DNA from: an uncultured bacterium
GTDB taxonomy: Bacteria > Verrucomicrobiota > Verrucomicrobiia > Verrucomicrobiales > V1-33
Reading direction: 5' to 3'
DNA: 36,438 bases
Assembly (NCBI GenBank): GCA_903954065.1
Contig: CAJBME010000152.1
Location: forward strand, 1 to 36,438
In this document: positions 9,351 through 18,133 of the stretch, piece by piece
How the letters are laid out: the number at the start of each line of letters is the position of its first letter
Numbering within the stretch: the first letter of the stretch is position 1
The notes under the pieces: generated by a model
Told to the model about the DNA's origin: nothing
The model's database searches: none
What the model saw: the letters and a program-made list of their open reading frames with translations, nothing else
Program-made: the position numbers and the translations under genes

Positions 9351-10709
9351 TCACGCCGGCTTTAAGTCGTCTGCCGTGATCACGTAGCTGAAAACCACTT
9401 CTCCATGACGATTGATGAGCGCGGATTCCAGCCGCGCCGGACGACATGTGTCATCAACATCAACCCTGAGAAAAACATGCGGTTCGACCGCACTGCGCTT
9501 CAAATGTGGATGATACACGTTCAATGAAGGAATCGTCTCACCATGAATGGGAGAAGCAATAAACTGCACCAGATCATACCCGACCCGCTCCCGAGACGCA
9601 TACCGCAACACACGGCTGGCATGAATGTCCCCGCCCACGAGCACCACCCCGGGAATACGATGCTCGCCAATAAACGCCTCCAATGCGCGCCGCTCATGAC
9701 CATACGTCCCCCAATCGTCCGATTCCGAATTCTCCTTGTCATCCCAAATCACCCCGCACGCGAGCAACTTGAATGAGGCCGTCGACTCCAGTAGCCCGCG
9801 CCGCAACCACTCCCATTGCACCCGCCCCAGAAATGAAGGCTTCACCGGGTCGGCCCACGACGCCTCCGTCATCGCAAACCATCGCGTGTCCAATAAAAAA
9901 ACTTCCAAAGCCCCAAGTCGGAAACGCGTAAAGATCCCTTCGCCATTCACACCGTACGTGTGCTGCGGACGGTACCGCGAAAAAACCCACCGGCTGGCAG
10001 CTTTCCCGACAGCCAGACCGCTCGCATCGTTGCCCGCAAAATCATGGTCATCCCACGTCCACCAACATGGACGCGACGCCAATAATTGCTGATACTCCTC
10101 CACCGCGGCAAATTCCCGGTGCCGCCTGAGCTGCACCTCACGGTCAGTCGAATCAATATAGGGCGTGTCCCCCAGCAGGACGACCGCATCGACATTCTCA
10201 GCAGCCATGCGTTGCCACACCGCCCGGCTGCCCTCGTCCTCCCGGGCGCAGGAACTGATGGCCAGCCGAACCCGGCCCGGTGTGCCCGGCGACGCCGCGG
10301 TCGTGATCACTTGACCGGGCCTGCCCGCCACCAGCGTCTGACCGCTCCAGATGCGATACTGATACCGGGTCGATGGCGCCAAGCCTTCGATGTGCCAGTG
10401 CAAGCAGAGGTCCATGTCCACGATGGCGCTGAGAGCTAAGCGCTGCACCCCTCCATCACGTTCTGAAACCACCTCGAGAACGTATTCTCCCGGCACTGTG
10501 GCTCTCATCCACACCATGGCGGACGCATGATCAACCGGGCCGAGCAGCGGCCCCAACGTCAACAGCAGCCCCGCCTCTCTGGCCACTCCTGCCACTGTTT
10601 CGGCCTGAAGGGCCTCCGCGCTCATCCATGACGGCACTCCGACCGCCAGCGAGGTTGAGACAAAACGGCGTCGGTTCCACGAGGGTTGTGAGGGATCATC
10701 AGCCGTCAT
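9351..10709 (-). CDS. PhoD-like phosphatase, Tat-exported
   Basis: From the ATG at 10709 the protein is 452 residues and begins with a twin-arginine signal (SWNRRRFVSTSLAVG, Arg13-Arg15), so it is exported folded. A longer frame exists upstream but reads through the preceding gene and is Trp/Arg-rich, so it is rejected. The metallophosphatase core shows VVLLGDTPYID, TWDDHDFAGNDAS, and near the end VVLVGGDIHASR, the expected metal-binding Asp/Asn/His blocks of the PhoD family. Before the core lies an Fn3-like PhoD N-terminal domain (PSTRYQYRIWSG). PhoD enzymes are calcium/iron-dependent phosphomonoesterases or diesterases. The gene starts four bases after the UbiA-type prenyltransferase stop, implying co-transcription; the link in function is not obvious. 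Confidence 0.85.
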   Translation of the reverse strand: MTADDPSQPSWNRRRFVSTSLAVGVPSWMSAEALQAETVAGVAREAGLLLTLGPLLGPVDHASAMVWMRATVPGEYVLEVVSERDGGVQRLALSAIVDMDLCLHWHIEGLAPSTRYQYRIWSGQTLVAGRPGQVITTAASPGTPGRVRLAISSCAREDEGSRAVWQRMAAENVDAVVLLGDTPYIDSTDREVQLRRHREFAAVEEYQQLLASRPCWWTWDDHDFAGNDASGLAVGKAASRWVFSRYRPQHTYGVNGEGIFTRFRLGALEVFLLDTRWFAMTEASWADPVKPSFLGRVQWEWLRRGLLESTASFKLLACGVIWDDKENSESDDWGTYGHERRALEAFIGEHRIPGVVLVGGDIHASRVLRYASRERVGYDLVQFIASPIHGETIPSLNVYHPHLKRSAVEPHVFLRVDVDDTCRPARLESALINRHGEVVFSYVITADDLKPA

Positions 10710-10713
10710 ATTT

Positions 10714-11592
10714 TTAAGTGGCGGCCACCCGCTTTTGCCAGAGCAAGCTAGCCGCCAGCAGGACAGCCCAGCCCGCCGCCCATTCCAACTTGAGCTGGGC
10801 GATAAAGAGGGCATCCACGACCACAATACCAGCCAACATCTTGGCCACCGCCGCCCCCACCCGGCCAGGATCAGCACGATGCGTGAGTCGGCCCCATACG
10901 TGCGCCGCGCCCAGCCCAAATAAAAATGCGGCAAAAAGGAAATCGCGGAAATCAGCCCGCTCCAGCCGGTTGAACCACCACGTCCCCACCAGCGGCATCA
11001 TCACTAAGACCAGACCAGACCAGGGAACACGGCCGCCCACCGCCTCCCCGCGGGCCACCAACGTCAATCCCATGATGTAGGCAAAAAGCGCCGACAACCA
11101 CAATACCACCCCAGAATCCGGCGGCCACCAAGAGCCACCCATCGAGGCCGCCGCCCAGCCGAGGAAAACCCGGCACAATCCCATCGGAATCACAGCCCAA
11201 GACGATCGCTTATGACTCCAGTCGTAAATCAAAATACTCACCACCAGCGCCATCACCAGCGGCCAAACACACCCCGCCCCCAAAAGACACCCCACCCCAG
11301 CCGCCAGTTCCACCCCACCAACAATCCAAACCGCTCGCTCCGAAATCAAACCCGCCGGGATCGGGCGACCCGGCCGATGCCGACGGTCCCACCGCGCATC
11401 AAATGCATCATTGAGAGTGCAGCCGCCCGCATAGGCCAACGCACCACCCGCCAGCGCCCACCCCACCCCCGCATGCCACCCCTGTCCACTCAACAACCAC
11501 CCGGCCAATACATTCGACCAAACAGTCGGCAGATTGGACGCCCGCGCGAGCGTCCACATGACGGAAGTAATGGGACGGACACCCGTGGACAT
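10714..11592 (-). CDS. UbiA-family prenyltransferase, EboC-like
   Basis: The 292-residue integral membrane protein has eight or nine predicted hydrophobic helices. The first UbiA motif NDAFDARWD (residues 61-69, an NDxxDxxxD metal/diphosphate-binding site) is intact and is followed by RRHRPGRPIPAG, the usual downstream loop. These enzymes transfer a prenyl diphosphate chain onto an acceptor within the membrane. The start LARASNLPTVWSNVLAGW is the form I associate with the EboC-like branch of the family. With the EboF-like phosphodiesterase about 7 kb away, parts of an ebo-type pathway may be dispersed on the chromosome, but that is inference. It precedes the PhoD-like gene by four bases. Confidence 0.85.
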   Translation of the reverse strand: MSTGVRPITSVMWTLARASNLPTVWSNVLAGWLLSGQGWHAGVGWALAGGALAYAGGCTLNDAFDARWDRRHRPGRPIPAGLISERAVWIVGGVELAAGVGCLLGAGCVWPLVMALVVSILIYDWSHKRSSWAVIPMGLCRVFLGWAAASMGGSWWPPDSGVVLWLSALFAYIMGLTLVARGEAVGGRVPWSGLVLVMMPLVGTWWFNRLERADFRDFLFAAFLFGLGAAHVWGRLTHRADPGRVGAAVAKMLAGIVVVDALFIAQLKLEWAAGWAVLLAASLLWQKRVAAT

Positions 11593-11658
11593 AAATCAAG
11601 ACGTAGATCAAACACAACCTCGACGCGAGAGACATCAGCAGCCCAGCCTCACGCCCAC

Positions 11659-12282
11659 TTAAGCCATCAATCGCTCAATGCCGTCCAAACACAACTGCGA
11701 CCAGGACTCAAGCTGGTCGCGACCCGCTCGCAACTCGTCAGGCGTGTAAAACCCGACATCAATAATGGTTTCTTCATTGGAGGTGACCTCGTCCGTTTCC
11801 AGCTCAACCAAATGAACCACCCCAAGATGCACCTGACCTACCTCGTTGCTGTCATCGTTGAGCAAGGCCACCACCCGATGACTCCAGCTTCCCGCAATCG
11901 CAAGCTCCTCAGCCACCTCCCGCTCAACCCCAGCCAAATAAGTACTCCGCTCCAATGATGAAACCGCCGCATCATCGCTGTTAATATGCCCGCCAATGCC
12001 CAGCGACGCCTTGGCCGCCAGCCGCTGCTCACCCGACTTTTTGCTCCGGACATACCGCAAGAACTTTCCACGATGATGGAAAATCGCGTACGGAATGATC
12101 TGCTTTTTCGTCGGATCATGCTCAGCTTCATCCCTCTGAAGAAAATAATTGTTCGTCGGATCAAGCAAAACCGGCAAATACCGGTCCACCTCGTAGGCCA
12201 GCCCGTGAAAACTGCCCAGTTGATCAAAAAGCGGACGCGGCACGACCAGAACATGCTCGTTGGGGTAGCGAAGTGACATCAC
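11659..12282 (-). CDS. Nudix-family hydrolase (COG4112-like)
   Basis: The 207-residue protein has a degenerate-spacing Nudix signature: LGIGGHI at about 95-100, then after an insertion REVAEELAIAG at 121-131, which supplies the two Glu pairs that bind magnesium. The strand ahead of it (PYAIFHHRGKFLRYVRSKKSGEQRL) is typical of the fold. The pattern matches the group annotated as predicted phosphoesterase, MutT family (COG4112). Members hydrolyse nucleoside diphosphates linked to another moiety; the exact substrate is unknown. It lies 66 bases upstream of the prenyltransferase in the same direction and could share a transcript. Confidence 0.75.
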   Translation of the reverse strand: MMSLRYPNEHVLVVPRPLFDQLGSFHGLAYEVDRYLPVLLDPTNNYFLQRDEAEHDPTKKQIIPYAIFHHRGKFLRYVRSKKSGEQRLAAKASLGIGGHINSDDAAVSSLERSTYLAGVEREVAEELAIAGSWSHRVVALLNDDSNEVGQVHLGVVHLVELETDEVTSNEETIIDVGFYTPDELRAGRDQLESWSQLCLDGIERLMA

Positions 12283-12391
12283 GCCGGATGCCTCACTCCC
12301 GCCTCCACGTCAATCAAGTTTACGATCACCAGCCCATAATTATACAGCCCCACCCAATCAGCCGCCGCCCGCCATCACCCGCCCCACCCAC

Positions 12392-12418
12392 AAAAAAAGG
12401 CCGCAATTTGCGGCCTTT
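12392..12418 (-). terminator. Rho-independent terminator of the ABC operon
   Basis: On the minus strand an 11-base stem (AAAGGCCGCAA / TTGCGGCCTTT with a minimal loop) runs into a seven-base T tract. It lies about 35 bases past the stop of the DUF4340 gene, the last of four minus-strand genes, so it closes that operon. Confidence 0.9.
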
Positions 12419-12451
12419 CAATAGAGAGGATATCACCTAAACCCTGCAGGA

Positions 12452-14134
12452 TTATTCCGCAGGAGCCGCAGCAGGCTCGGCGGCTGGAGCGGCGGGCTCG
12501 GCCGCTGCAGGCTCAGCCGCGGCAGGAGCGGCTGGCTCCGGAGCCGGAGCAGCTGTCGGAGCTTCAGAGGCCGCAGGCGGCGCGGGCGGCGGCTCCGCCT
12601 CCGGGGTAAAGCTAGCCGGCGGCAATTCCTGTTCGGGGGCCTTCGGTTTTTCTGCCGGCTGAACGGGCGATTCTTTTGGCTCCGGAGTTTTAGGCTGCGG
12701 AATCTCGACCTTGATGGGTGGCGTCACCGCTTCGATCGGTTTGGGCGCGTCGGACCGGGGGCCTCCTGCTGGAAAGAGCTCAGGCAAGGAGGGGGTCGCC
12801 GGAGCCGCCGCCGCTCCCGGAGCGGAAGCCGCCGGGGCAGCCGCTTTGAAATGGGAACGGTCTTTGAGGAACCAATCGACGGTATATTTCGAGACAATGT
12901 ACGTGCGCCCTTCGAAGGTCTTTTCCTTGGCGAGGCGTTCTTCTTTTTTCGTCTTCGCTTCCTCCCATTGTTTCAATTCCGATTCGTACTGGGTTTTGGC
13001 CGATTCAATCGATTGTTTGGCTTGTTCCCAGGCGGTACGTGCCTCGGCGTCTTTTTTCTCACGCTCGGTTTTCTGATCGGCGGTTTCGCCTTCGGGAGCG
13101 GGGGTCGGTTGTGGCTCGGCGGGCGGTTCGGCGGCCGCGGGCGCGGATGGAGCTGGCAGCGGCGTGTAAGCGGCACTGACCATCATATAGTAATCGCTAT
13201 TTTCATCATCCGGCTTCGCCTTATTCCCGATTTTGAGGGTATAGGTAAATCCGTCGAAAAACGACACCGTCGCCGTGCGCAGAGGAGCATCGAGTCCAGT
13301 CTTTTCCTTCTCGGCAGTCGTGGCCACATCGGTGAAATAAGCGCTGCTGAAGGCACTGCCCGCTTGCTTCACCTTCTCAGGATCAATCTGCTCGCCTTCC
13401 TTCTTGTCAGCCAACACCGCATCCGCCCCTTCCTTTTCTTTCTCCACCTTCCACGATTGATCCGCAGGATCAGCCACTTTGACCTCGATCGACTTCAAGC
13501 CGCCCGTAGGAGAAATGAAGCTCTTCTCGAGCCACCCTTTCACATCAACATTCAAACTGGAAAAGGCTTCTTTGACTTTATAAGCCGTATCGGTGACTTC
13601 GCCCACTTGAACGAAACGACCACTGGCCCCGCCCACATTGAAGAATGGATTGTCGGGCGATGCTTCGCGCTCGATCGATTTCCCCAACAGCAGACGACCC
13701 AGTTCTTGATCATTCGCCTTCTTGAAAATAACCAAAGTACCGACCTGCTCCGGTTTGGCCTCTTTGGCCGTCTCGGCGGCCGGTGAGACCAACTGCAGCC
13801 GTCCCAGTTGCGACTGGCCAATTTTCACCTGTTCGATCACGCGCAGGTCATGCGCTTTGGTCACCAGATCCTTGACAAAATCAAAGTTGGCGGGATAGGC
13901 GTCGCGTTCTTTGACGCCCCATGTCTCTCCCTGCAGGGCGAGATTGACTTCTTCTTTTTGATTCTTGATCTGAATGGCGACGACCTCGTTCAGGGGAAAG
14001 TCTGGCAGGGCTCGGTCCAGTGCGAGGCTTTGGCGGCCGGAGGTGGTGCCACTGCCCGAACTGAACTTCCACACCACGCCGACCGCGACAAGGCCGAGCG
14101 CCACAAGGATGGTAATAAGCTGGCGGTTATTCAT
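12452..14134 (-). CDS. DUF4340 protein of a Gld-like ABC operon
   Basis: The 560-residue protein has one N-terminal membrane anchor (residues 5-23) and a periplasmic region matching DUF4340 (RALPDFPLNEVVAIQIKNQ, then repeated beta-rich segments ending at about residue 430). The family commonly follows GldG-type genes. The last 130 residues are an extreme Pro/Ala/Glu-rich low-complexity tail, probably an extended spacer in the periplasm. Residues 350-410 are charged and predicted to be coiled-coil or helical (EREKKDAEARTAWEQAKQS). The gene begins three bases after the GldG-like stop. Its biochemical role is unknown. Confidence 0.8.
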   Translation of the reverse strand: MNNRQLITILVALGLVAVGVVWKFSSGSGTTSGRQSLALDRALPDFPLNEVVAIQIKNQKEEVNLALQGETWGVKERDAYPANFDFVKDLVTKAHDLRVIEQVKIGQSQLGRLQLVSPAAETAKEAKPEQVGTLVIFKKANDQELGRLLLGKSIEREASPDNPFFNVGGASGRFVQVGEVTDTAYKVKEAFSSLNVDVKGWLEKSFISPTGGLKSIEVKVADPADQSWKVEKEKEGADAVLADKKEGEQIDPEKVKQAGSAFSSAYFTDVATTAEKEKTGLDAPLRTATVSFFDGFTYTLKIGNKAKPDDENSDYYMMVSAAYTPLPAPSAPAAAEPPAEPQPTPAPEGETADQKTEREKKDAEARTAWEQAKQSIESAKTQYESELKQWEEAKTKKEERLAKEKTFEGRTYIVSKYTVDWFLKDRSHFKAAAPAASAPGAAAAPATPSLPELFPAGGPRSDAPKPIEAVTPPIKVEIPQPKTPEPKESPVQPAEKPKAPEQELPPASFTPEAEPPPAPPAASEAPTAAPAPEPAAPAAAEPAAAEPAAPAAEPAAAPAE

Positions 14135-14137
14135 GGA

Positions 14138-16057
14138 TTACTTGGCGGAGGTTGATTTGCGGCGGAAAAGGAAAACGGCGAACCCAATGACGGCCACGAC
14201 GAGTGGGGTGCCCAGGATGTTCCAAAGTTTCATCGAGGCGAGAGTGCCATCAATGTCGGCCCGCGCTTCTTTCCGCAATTCGCGGATGCGGCGCTGGGCA
14301 TTGGCTTGGTTTTTTCGGAAGGTTTCGAGCTCTGCTTCCTGTTCCGGACTCATGAAGTTCCGCTGATTCGGATCCTTCGCGGCCTGCAACTCGGAAAGTT
14401 TGGCGTTGGCTTCATCCGCCTGCTTCTGCAATTCCGCGACTTCATTTTGAATCTTCGCGTTAGCCGCCGTTTCAATCGCATTGATGCGCGTGAAGGGACG
14501 ACGGTTCGAATTGCGGCTACGGACTTGCAACAACCGGGTGTCGCCCGCCACCTGATCCAGCACGTTCATGCCGAATGGTAGGTTGCCATTGAAAGGAAGG
14601 GCCATGTTGCCCATCACTTGAACAGAGAAATTGTCATACAAGAAATCGGTATCCGCTACCAGTATGACCACCCCAGATTTCCCCGCCGCCATCTCCTTCA
14701 GGGCCGTCGACGCCTCGTCCTTCTTCTCCTCTTCAGGCTTCGGCTCCTCGCCGTCTTCAGGCGCTGTCGCTTTCGGCTTGCCATCAGGGAAGGCGGATTT
14801 GAACTTGCCAGTCAGCCGGATGGCCAGCGATTTCGCCTCGCCGGATGACTTGAACTTCTGAATGATCGATTCATCAGAGTTTTCCGCCTCGAGCGGACTG
14901 ACCATTTCATTTTCGGACGATGTGCGCAGGAGCACGTCCTCCACCAGTCCTTCGGCGGGTTTGCCGGTGAAAGCACCGCTGAAAACGAAGAGCAGATCAC
15001 CCAGTCCGCTGGTCACAGGGTCTTTGCGATTGAACGCCTGCTCGCCGAGTGTCAGGAACGCCGGCGATTCGCGGTTCCCGCGGAGCGGCGTCTTGAACAG
15101 CATGTCCGCCACCACTTGGGTCGCATCAAAGCCGTACCCCCAAGCAGCCGTCAGTTTGGGCAGACTCGAAGATGTTTGCTCGCCACCCATCGGGGGCATC
15201 TGCGGGTTTTGGCGGCCCGCATTCATCTTCCCGACGATGCTGTGGGGATCGAGCATGACCACCACCGGTTTGCCGGAAAGCACAAATTGATCGATCGCAA
15301 ACTGCCCGGTTTCCGTAATCCCAGCTGGGTGCACGACCATCAAGGCATCAAAGGATGGATCCACCGAGGCCGCTGTCATCTCGACCGTCTGCACATCATA
15401 GTCGCGCTTCAGCTGCTGGAAAAACACCCAGGGACGCTGCTGCCCGCCCATCATAGGACCGGCACTGCCCAGCAGAGGCAAAGCCGACATCACCCCAATT
15501 TTCTTCTTTTCATCACCCTTGAGCACATTGGCCACCGCTCGGCTGATTTCATATTCAAACTGCTCCTCACGGCCCATTAAGCCAAGAAAATCAATGTTCT
15601 CACGCTTGTCGAGACAGGAAATCGACAGCGTCAGGAAAACATCACCGGAACGAGTCTGCTGCGGCTGAACTCCGGCCAGAGCCGCCTGCTCGCCACCTTC
15701 AGTGTCCGGAGCCGGATTGACCTTGGTCAGTTTAAACTGCCCCTTGGGCGTTTTTTGCTCGTACTGCCGCAACAAGGCCTCGAGGTCCTTGACCCGGCCA
15801 ATCAGCTCCGGCGGCAACTCCTTGCCGTCCGAAACAAACAACGTGCCTTGGATCTCAGTATCTACTCCGGACAGAATCTGCTTCGTACCGTCCGTGAGAC
15901 TGTAAAAATGATTGTCCGTGAAATCGATCTGGACCGGAATGTTGCGCGAGAGGTAGCTGACACCAGCGGCGATCAGCCCCACCGCCAAAACTCCAACACT
16001 GGAGTAAAGGCCGATGGTATTGCGCTTAGGGGCGGGGGCGGTGGAATCCGTGCTCAT
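14138..16057 (-). CDS. GldG-like ABC auxiliary protein
   Basis: This 639-residue protein has an N-terminal membrane helix (about 17-38), a large periplasmic region and a C-terminal helix (about 612-631) followed by a short basic end. The opening block DFTDNHFYSLTDGTKQIL and the segment LTLSISCLDKRENIDFL..REEQFEYEISRAV are characteristic of GldG-family proteins, which work with an ABC permease and ATPase. Before the last helix there is a coiled-coil-like stretch (EVAELQKQADEANAKLSELQ). In Bacteroidetes GldAFG is linked to gliding motility. Here no other gliding genes are seen, so I infer only an export or envelope-remodelling role. Confidence 0.8.
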   Translation of the reverse strand: MSTDSTAPAPKRNTIGLYSSVGVLAVGLIAAGVSYLSRNIPVQIDFTDNHFYSLTDGTKQILSGVDTEIQGTLFVSDGKELPPELIGRVKDLEALLRQYEQKTPKGQFKLTKVNPAPDTEGGEQAALAGVQPQQTRSGDVFLTLSISCLDKRENIDFLGLMGREEQFEYEISRAVANVLKGDEKKKIGVMSALPLLGSAGPMMGGQQRPWVFFQQLKRDYDVQTVEMTAASVDPSFDALMVVHPAGITETGQFAIDQFVLSGKPVVVMLDPHSIVGKMNAGRQNPQMPPMGGEQTSSSLPKLTAAWGYGFDATQVVADMLFKTPLRGNRESPAFLTLGEQAFNRKDPVTSGLGDLLFVFSGAFTGKPAEGLVEDVLLRTSSENEMVSPLEAENSDESIIQKFKSSGEAKSLAIRLTGKFKSAFPDGKPKATAPEDGEEPKPEEEKKDEASTALKEMAAGKSGVVILVADTDFLYDNFSVQVMGNMALPFNGNLPFGMNVLDQVAGDTRLLQVRSRNSNRRPFTRINAIETAANAKIQNEVAELQKQADEANAKLSELQAAKDPNQRNFMSPEQEAELETFRKNQANAQRRIRELRKEARADIDGTLASMKLWNILGTPLVVAVIGFAVFLFRRKSTSAK

Positions 16058-16090
16058 GATGCGGGCAATAAAAGTGAATGGAATCGGCGA

Positions 16091-16849
16091 CTAGGCGCGC
16101 TTGGAGCGAATGACCACACTGGTGGCATAAAGACAAAACGATATGAAGGCGGCAAAGAAAACCGCCGTATCCAGACGGAGGACGCCGCCAAAAAGACGTC
16201 CGCCATGCGACATCAAACTGAAGCCGTCAGCAATCTCGAGAGCCGCCAAACGCAGCGTCTCCAGCAGACCAGTAGCCGGAATATTCCGGAGGAATTCCAG
16301 CAGCTGCGGCGATCCGATCAACACCAAGAAAAAACACAGCACGACACTGACCACCAGACAGATAACTTGGCTGCGAGTGAATGCCGACACCAGACAGGTC
16401 AGCGCAATCGACGCTGATCCCACCAGCAGGCTGCCCAGATAGCCACTGAAAATCTTGCCGCCGTCCGGGTCACCTAAATAATTAACCGTCAAAATAACCG
16501 GGAAAGTCATGGCCAGCGCCGAGACCAAGACCAGGCAGGCCGCCAGAAATTTGCCAATGATCGCCTGCCAGGTGCTGATCGGCATCGTCAGCAATAGCTC
16601 GATCGTGCCTTCACGGTTCTCCTCAGACCACAAACGCATGCCAATAGCTGGCCCCAGCACCATGAACAACCATGGATGAAACTGGAAAAACGTGTAGTCC
16701 AGCGAAGCATCCTCTCCTTCAAGAAACCTGCCAAAGACGAAGCAAAGCGACATCGACAGAATCAAAAAGATGAAAATGAAGACGTAGGCCAGCGGGGTCA
16801 GGAAGTAGGCCTGCACCTCGCGTTTGAAGACGACCCAAATGTTTTTCAT
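16091..16849 (-). CDS. ABC transporter permease, GldF-like
   Basis: The 252-residue membrane protein has six hydrophobic segments arranged as in ABC-2 type permeases. The N-terminus VVFKREVQAYFLTPLAYVFI and the block MRLWSEENREGTIELLLTMP are signatures of the GldF/NosY-like group. It sits between the ATPase gene (139 bases upstream) and the GldG-like gene (33 bases downstream). It should form the membrane channel for the ATPase at 16989-17939. Confidence 0.88.
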   Translation of the reverse strand: MKNIWVVFKREVQAYFLTPLAYVFIFIFLILSMSLCFVFGRFLEGEDASLDYTFFQFHPWLFMVLGPAIGMRLWSEENREGTIELLLTMPISTWQAIIGKFLAACLVLVSALAMTFPVILTVNYLGDPDGGKIFSGYLGSLLVGSASIALTCLVSAFTRSQVICLVVSVVLCFFLVLIGSPQLLEFLRNIPATGLLETLRLAALEIADGFSLMSHGGRLFGGVLRLDTAVFFAAFISFCLYATSVVIRSKRA

Positions 16850-16988
16850 GGTGACGATAAAGAACGGAAAGTTAAACGTTGAGTGAATGAGAATTGGAGG
16901 AGAGGCCGCTCGCGGGCGGCCCGCGGAGTGCGGACCCGGGAGGAAGTGAAATCAACACGACCCCAGCCCGGCAAAGGACGGCTGTCTG

Positions 16989-17939
16989 TTAGCTGCGGAC
17001 CTGTACGGTGATCTCGCGGAACATTTCGTCGAGGCGCCCCTCGTCGACAGCCAGCTCTTGGAGCTGCAACTGGCGGCCGGCGGCGAATTGATAGATCTCC
17101 CCGGCCAGTGTGCCATCAACCGCCGACTTTTTCGGAAAGACGCGGCCCACGAAGAGCGAATCACCTGATTCAATGGTTTCGACGCTGACCGCATGCGGGA
17201 GTTTTTCCAGTTCGGAGAGAATGCCGGATCCTGCCAGTCCACGAATCCGGACTTTGACAGCCCCCGCGCAGGAGGCCCGGCGCTTGAGCTCGTCCGGCGT
17301 CCCGTCCGCCACCACTTTACCTTGGTCAATAATGATGGCGCGGGAACAGACCGCTTCGACTTCTTCAAGAATGTGCGTCGAGAAAATAACCGTCTTGGTC
17401 GCTCCCAGACGGCGAATCAAATTGCGCACTTCCTGCTTTTGGTTCGGGTCCAGACCGTCCGTCGGCTCGTCCAAGATAAGGACTTCAGGGTCATGCACAA
17501 TGGACTGAGCAAGACAAGTCCGGTGACGAAACCCTTTGGAAAGCGTGTCGAGGCTCTGGCGGGCGACTTTTTCCAAAAAACAAATCTCGATGGCCTTGTT
17601 GACCGCCGTTTTTTGAGCAGCTCCAGTGATACCGCGCAGCTCGGCCGTGAACCGAAGAAACGACTCCACCGTCATATCCGAATACAGCGGGGCATTCTCC
17701 GGCAGATAGCCAATCTTGGCTTTGGCTTGAATCGGGGACTTCTGGATGTCGTGACCACCGACCGTGACCGTCCCGCGGGTCGGAGGAATAAACCCGGTAA
17801 TCATCCTCATGGTGGTGGACTTGCCCGCACCGTTGGGACCGAGGAAACCAAGGACCTCGCCCTTGGCGACCGAGAACGAAATGTTGTCTACGGCCAGCTT
17901 AGGACCGAATTGTTTGGATAGACGGATGACCTCAATCAT
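16989..17939 (-). CDS. ABC transporter ATP-binding protein, GldA-like
   Basis: From the ATG at 17939 (MIEVIRLSKQFG) the protein has 316 residues; a longer upstream frame is rejected because ABC ATPases start here. Walker A is GPNGAGKST (34-42), the signature is LSKGFRHR instead of LSGGQ, which is normal for this ABC-2 group, and Walker B is VLILDEPTDGLDP. The His switch is FSTHILEEVE. A C-terminal regulatory region of about 90 residues follows. It is the first gene of the four-gene minus-strand operon. The 194 bases to the divergent nucleotidyltransferase must hold the operon promoter; I could not pick a confident -35/-10 pair. Confidence 0.92.
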   Translation of the reverse strand: MIEVIRLSKQFGPKLAVDNISFSVAKGEVLGFLGPNGAGKSTTMRMITGFIPPTRGTVTVGGHDIQKSPIQAKAKIGYLPENAPLYSDMTVESFLRFTAELRGITGAAQKTAVNKAIEICFLEKVARQSLDTLSKGFRHRTCLAQSIVHDPEVLILDEPTDGLDPNQKQEVRNLIRRLGATKTVIFSTHILEEVEAVCSRAIIIDQGKVVADGTPDELKRRASCAGAVKVRIRGLAGSGILSELEKLPHAVSVETIESGDSLFVGRVFPKKSAVDGTLAGEIYQFAAGRQLQLQELAVDEGRLDEMFREITVQVRS

Positions 17940-18133
17940 AGAGTGACATGTAAACGGGAGGGCGACGGATGACACGGGCTTGGCGCAGGGCCAAGGAGTT
18001 TTTGTCTTTAAAAAATAAAGAATCGGCGAATCGACGAGTTTTACGCCGTTTTTTTCCGCTTTCCGCCCAAAACACCCGCGACGCCCCCACTCCAATTACT
18101 TGCCCCCGACTCACTGCCGGGCACCCTGCCCCC

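Noticed and set aside
10710..10934. Longer start for the PhoD-like gene
   Set aside because: The extension overlaps the prenyltransferase gene in another frame and would bury the twin-arginine signal in the interior.
12851..13786. 311-codon plus-strand frame opposite the DUF4340 gene
   Set aside because: It is Phe/Arg/Leu/Gly-rich and mirrors the DUF4340 sequence; the minus-strand gene has a membrane anchor, operon context and a terminator.
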